A DNA stretch of 7,582 nt from an uncultured Lachnospiraceae bacterium (GTDB lineage: Bacteria; Bacillota_A; Clostridia; Lachnospirales; Lachnospiraceae): NCBI GenBank assembly GCA_902795985.1, contig CADBNG010000134.1, forward strand, positions 1 to 7,582. Direction: 5' to 3'. The translations under genes and the position numbers were made by a program. The notes under the pieces were generated by a model. That model was not told where the DNA came from. It saw nothing but the letters and a program-made list of their open reading frames with translations, and made no database searches. Positions 5,545 to 7,582 of the stretch are shown piece after piece (position 1 is the stretch's first letter; the number at the start of each line of letters is the position of its first letter).

Positions 5545-7582
5545 TTACTTGAAGATAATCGCGTTTTTCATGGTCCGGTCCGCCCAGACGACGGAGGAAA
5601 GGATGAACTGCTTTTCGATCCCATAGCCCCGTTCCTTCGAAACATCGTAATAGGTCGGGTCGATATAATGCCATTTTCCGTTGACCTTGATCCGGTTCCA
5701 GGCATGATAGCCGTTGTCCGTCTGGCCCCAGATGGTCTCGCATTTGATGCCGGCCGCACGGCACATGTACTGGAAGGTCTCGGAATAGGCCTTGCAGATG
5801 CCCTTTCCGGTTTTGAAAAGGTCTTTGGCGCTGTCATGTCCGAGAGCGTAAGTCGTGCGTTTGGAAAGATAATTCAGGATCTTCTTCGCGTTCGTCTTGA
5901 TATTGTTCTTGGCCGATACACCCGCTTTTTTATTCCAGGCTACTGCGTTGGCCATGTTTTTGTTGTTCTCGGCAACCCGTCTTCCATCGTCGATCACGAT
6001 CTTGCCGTTGCTCGAAGAGGCCAGCGCGTAGGTATTGGCGGTATTGTGAATATCATAAGAGAAGGCGGACGCGTAGCTGGACGTTTTCTTCGTTTTTACC
6101 GAAGAGACGGTTTTGGTTTTGCAGTACACGTTCGTGTTTTTATCCGACGAAGCCATCAGGCACCGCACTTCGATCTTATATTTCGTCTGTTTCGTCAGTC
6201 CGTAGATATAGGCTTCCGTACTGGTCTGCGTCACGGAAATAAGTTCCTTTCCGCTGCTGTTCAGAACCGCGATACGGTATCCCTTGGCGCCGCTGACTTT
6301 ATCCCATGTCAGATGGACGACGCCTTCCTTGCTTTCTCCGCAGGTGATCTTCGGAGCCGCCGGTTCGATGGCGAAGGAACCGGTCACTTTTCCGGTGTAA
6401 TTGCCGGTACCCTTGAGGATGACCTGGGCCCAGCCGATTTTTGTATTGTTTTTATAGGAAACGGTGTAGTCGGTTCCCTGGGTCAGGGTGATCCGGTTCG
6501 CCTGGTTTTTCGGATCCCGGGACACAAGGGTAATGCCGTTCTGGGTCAGTGCTGATCCGGTATAACTCATGGAAGCGTTCTTCAGGGTCAGTTCGCCGCA
6601 GTCTGTAAAGTCAAAGGGCAGGATCTTGAAAGACTTGGTCAGTTTGCCGGAGTAGTTTCCGGCGCCCTGTACGATCAGCTTGGCGGTTCCGGCGTTGACG
6701 TTGTTCTGGTAATCGGTGGTGTAGTCCAGATCCGGGATCAGGACCTTTTCATTTCCGTTCACAACGGCTGTCACGCTGATTTCACTGCGTTTCAGCGTCT
6801 GCTCGTAGGTGTTGTAACGGCAATCCCGGGAAAGGGTAACCTTCACCGAATTCAGGGGAACGGGATCGATGGTAAACTGTGTCTTCAGCGTTCCCTTCGC
6901 CGTATTTTTCCCTGTAAGGGTCAGCGTTGCCGTTCCGGCAATAAGATTGTTGCTCCAGGACGCGATATAGGAACTCGACGGGATTTCCTTGTTTCCATCC
7001 ATGACCTTAAAGGACGGGGTCAGCTTCTGACCGGTATAGGTATAGGAATCCTGGCTGAACACAACGGCGGTACCCGCAAGATCGGTTCTTTCGACGGTGG
7101 CTTCCGCTTTTTTAACCTTCTCTTCTTTTTCTTCTTCGGCTTCTTCCGCAGTCAGTTCCTCTTCTTCTTTTTCTTCTTCCGAAAGCTCTTCTTCTGTTTT
7201 TTCTTCTTCAGAGATTTCCGAAGTTTCGGCCGTTTCTTCCGGCATCATCCGTTCATCGCCGCTGATCTGAAGATCCCCGGCGTCGGCGGTCAGGCCGTCT
7301 TCTTCCGATACCGTTTCGGCTTCCGCAGTCAGTTCCTCTTCCGGAGCAGCCTCTTCGGCCTCTTCCGCAGCCGGTTCCTCTTCCAAAGCAGCCTCTTCGG
7401 TCTCTTCCGCTGCCTGTTCCTCTTCGCCGATACTCAGCGCGTGTTCGGTCTCTTCCGTCTCTTCGGCAACTTCCAGTTCTTCCTCAAGCGCCGGCTCTTC
7501 CGCGATTTCCGGCTCTTCCGTCACTTCCGGCTCTTCCGTGATTTCCGGTTCTTCCGTCACTTCCGGTTCTTCCGTCACTTCC
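5545..7582 (-). CDS. Secreted transglutaminase-like protein with acidic stalk, three MBG Ig-like domains and Fn3; 5' end outside window
   Basis: Stop TAA is at 5547-5545; the frame stays open to the right edge, so the start and any signal peptide are missing. A GTG at 7578-7576 is only a Val codon inside a repeat, not a credible start. Numbering from that Val as residue 1: residues 1-165 are Glu-rich with TEEPEV/I repeats and a 14-residue repeat; about 170-238, 242-320 and 321-404 are three MBG-type Ig repeats (YTGQKLTPSF; NNVNAGTAKLIVQGAGNYSG; GTDYTVSYKNN, GTGNYTGKV), the second having lost the YTG signature; about 407-491 is fibronectin type III-like (LTWDKVSGAKGYRI, YGLTKQTKYKIEV); about 555-650 is a transglutaminase-like core. 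Its triad is visible: C595 in GKGICKAYSE (codon 5796-5794), H625 in GYHAWNRI (5706-5704) and D640 in WHYIDPTYYD (5661-5659). This superfamily includes protein cross-linkers and cysteine proteases or peptidases; the sequence does not say which. Export is inferred from the architecture. The next gene lies 260 bp downstream on the same strand but has its own candidate promoter. Confidence 0.92.
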   Translation of the reverse strand, partial: EVTEEPEVTEEPEITEEPEVTEEPEIAEEPALEEELEVAEETEETEHALSIGEEEQAAEETEEAALEEEPAAEEAEEAAPEEELTAEAETVSEEDGLTADAGDLQISGDERMMPEETAETSEISEEEKTEEELSEEEKEEEELTAEEAEEEKEEKVKKAEATVERTDLAGTAVVFSQDSYTYTGQKLTPSFKVMDGNKEIPSSSYIASWSNNLIAGTATLTLTGKNTAKGTLKTQFTIDPVPLNSVKVTLSRDCRYNTYEQTLKRSEISVTAVVNGNEKVLIPDLDYTTDYQNNVNAGTAKLIVQGAGNYSGKLTKSFKILPFDFTDCGELTLKNASMSYTGSALTQNGITLVSRDPKNQANRITLTQGTDYTVSYKNNTKIGWAQVILKGTGNYTGKVTGSFAIEPAAPKITCGESKEGVVHLTWDKVSGAKGYRIAVLNSSGKELISVTQTSTEAYIYGLTKQTKYKIEVRCLMASSDKNTNVYCKTKTVSSVKTKKTSSYASAFSYDIHNTANTYALASSSNGKIVIDDGRRVAENNKNMANAVAWNKKAGVSAKNNIKTNAKKILNYLSKRTTYALGHDSAKDLFKTGKGICKAYSETFQYMCRAAGIKCETIWGQTDNGYHAWNRIKVNGKWHYIDPTYYDVSKERGYGIEKQFILSSVVWADRTMKNAIIFK
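7300..7425 (-). repeat. Degenerate 42-bp repeat (about 3 units) in the acidic stalk
   Basis: Three successive 14-residue units can be aligned: EEEQAAEETEEAAL (7425-7384), EEEPAAEEAEEAAP (7383-7342) and EEELTAEAETVSEE (7341-7300). The first two are close at DNA level and the third is diverged. This is a second, independent repeat family within the same stalk, with a different period from the 18-bp array upstream. Confidence 0.75.
7504..7582 (-). repeat. Tandem 18-bp repeat encoding TEEPE(V/I), continuing off the right edge
   Basis: Four full 18-bp units (7504-7521, 7522-7539, 7540-7557, 7558-7575) and part of a fifth. The first codon of each plus-strand unit alternates gat, cac, gat, cac (Ile, Val, Ile, Val), again a 36-bp higher-order period; the partial fifth unit begins cac and breaks the alternation. 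The array extends beyond the window, so its full copy number is unknown. It forms the N-terminal acidic stalk of the transglutaminase-like protein. Confidence 0.9.

Noticed and set aside
5668..6555. Plus-strand open frame of 295 codons
   Set aside because: Lies wholly opposite the Fn3 and transglutaminase-like domains, which have recognisable motifs and catalytic residues; the translated product resembles nothing.
7576..7578. GTG as start codon of the transglutaminase-like gene
   Set aside because: It is the Val codon of a TEEPEV repeat unit, has no ribosome binding site or signal peptide after it, and the frame stays open upstream to the window edge.

Overview
The window looks like chromosomal DNA of a Gram-positive anaerobe, probably a gut or rumen Clostridia-type member of the Bacillota. 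This is inferred from protein architecture: a BspA-type leucine-rich-repeat protein with Cna-B/pilin-like isopeptide domains, and a secreted transglutaminase-like protein with MBG-type Ig repeats and an Fn3 domain. A purine-rich Shine-Dalgarno and an extended -10 promoter agree with this. Base composition is moderate. No taxonomic marker gene is present, so the species cannot be named.

Layout: almost the whole window is coding, and both genes lie on the minus strand. The upstream gene (5545-7582) enters at the right edge without its start. It encodes an acidic, repeat-rich N-terminal stalk, three MBG-like Ig domains, an Fn3-like domain and a C-terminal transglutaminase-like domain with an intact Cys-His-Asp triad. 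A 260-bp gap (5285-5544) holds a GC-rich inverted repeat just after that gene, a candidate extended -10 promoter, a leader of about 145 nt with a small hairpin, and a clear ribosome binding site. The downstream gene (1-5284) then runs off the left edge after 1,761 stop-free codons. It encodes a very large secreted protein: signal peptide, Pro/Glu/Thr stalk with TEVPEE repeats, leucine-rich repeats, an Ig-like stretch, a Cna-B domain, a duplicated module of about 160-190 residues that I do not recognise, and the beginning of a stack of pilin-like isopeptide domains.

Together the genes form a two-gene cell-surface locus. The large protein has adhesin architecture and probably ends in a cell-wall anchor outside the window. 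The neighbour may act on surface proteins or peptides outside the cell. Both carry an 18-bp tandem repeat encoding a T/E/P/V-E hexapeptide stalk, and in both the repeat shows a 36-bp higher-order alternation. A working partnership between the two is only a hypothesis. No tRNA, rRNA, CRISPR array, insertion sequence or phage gene is visible.
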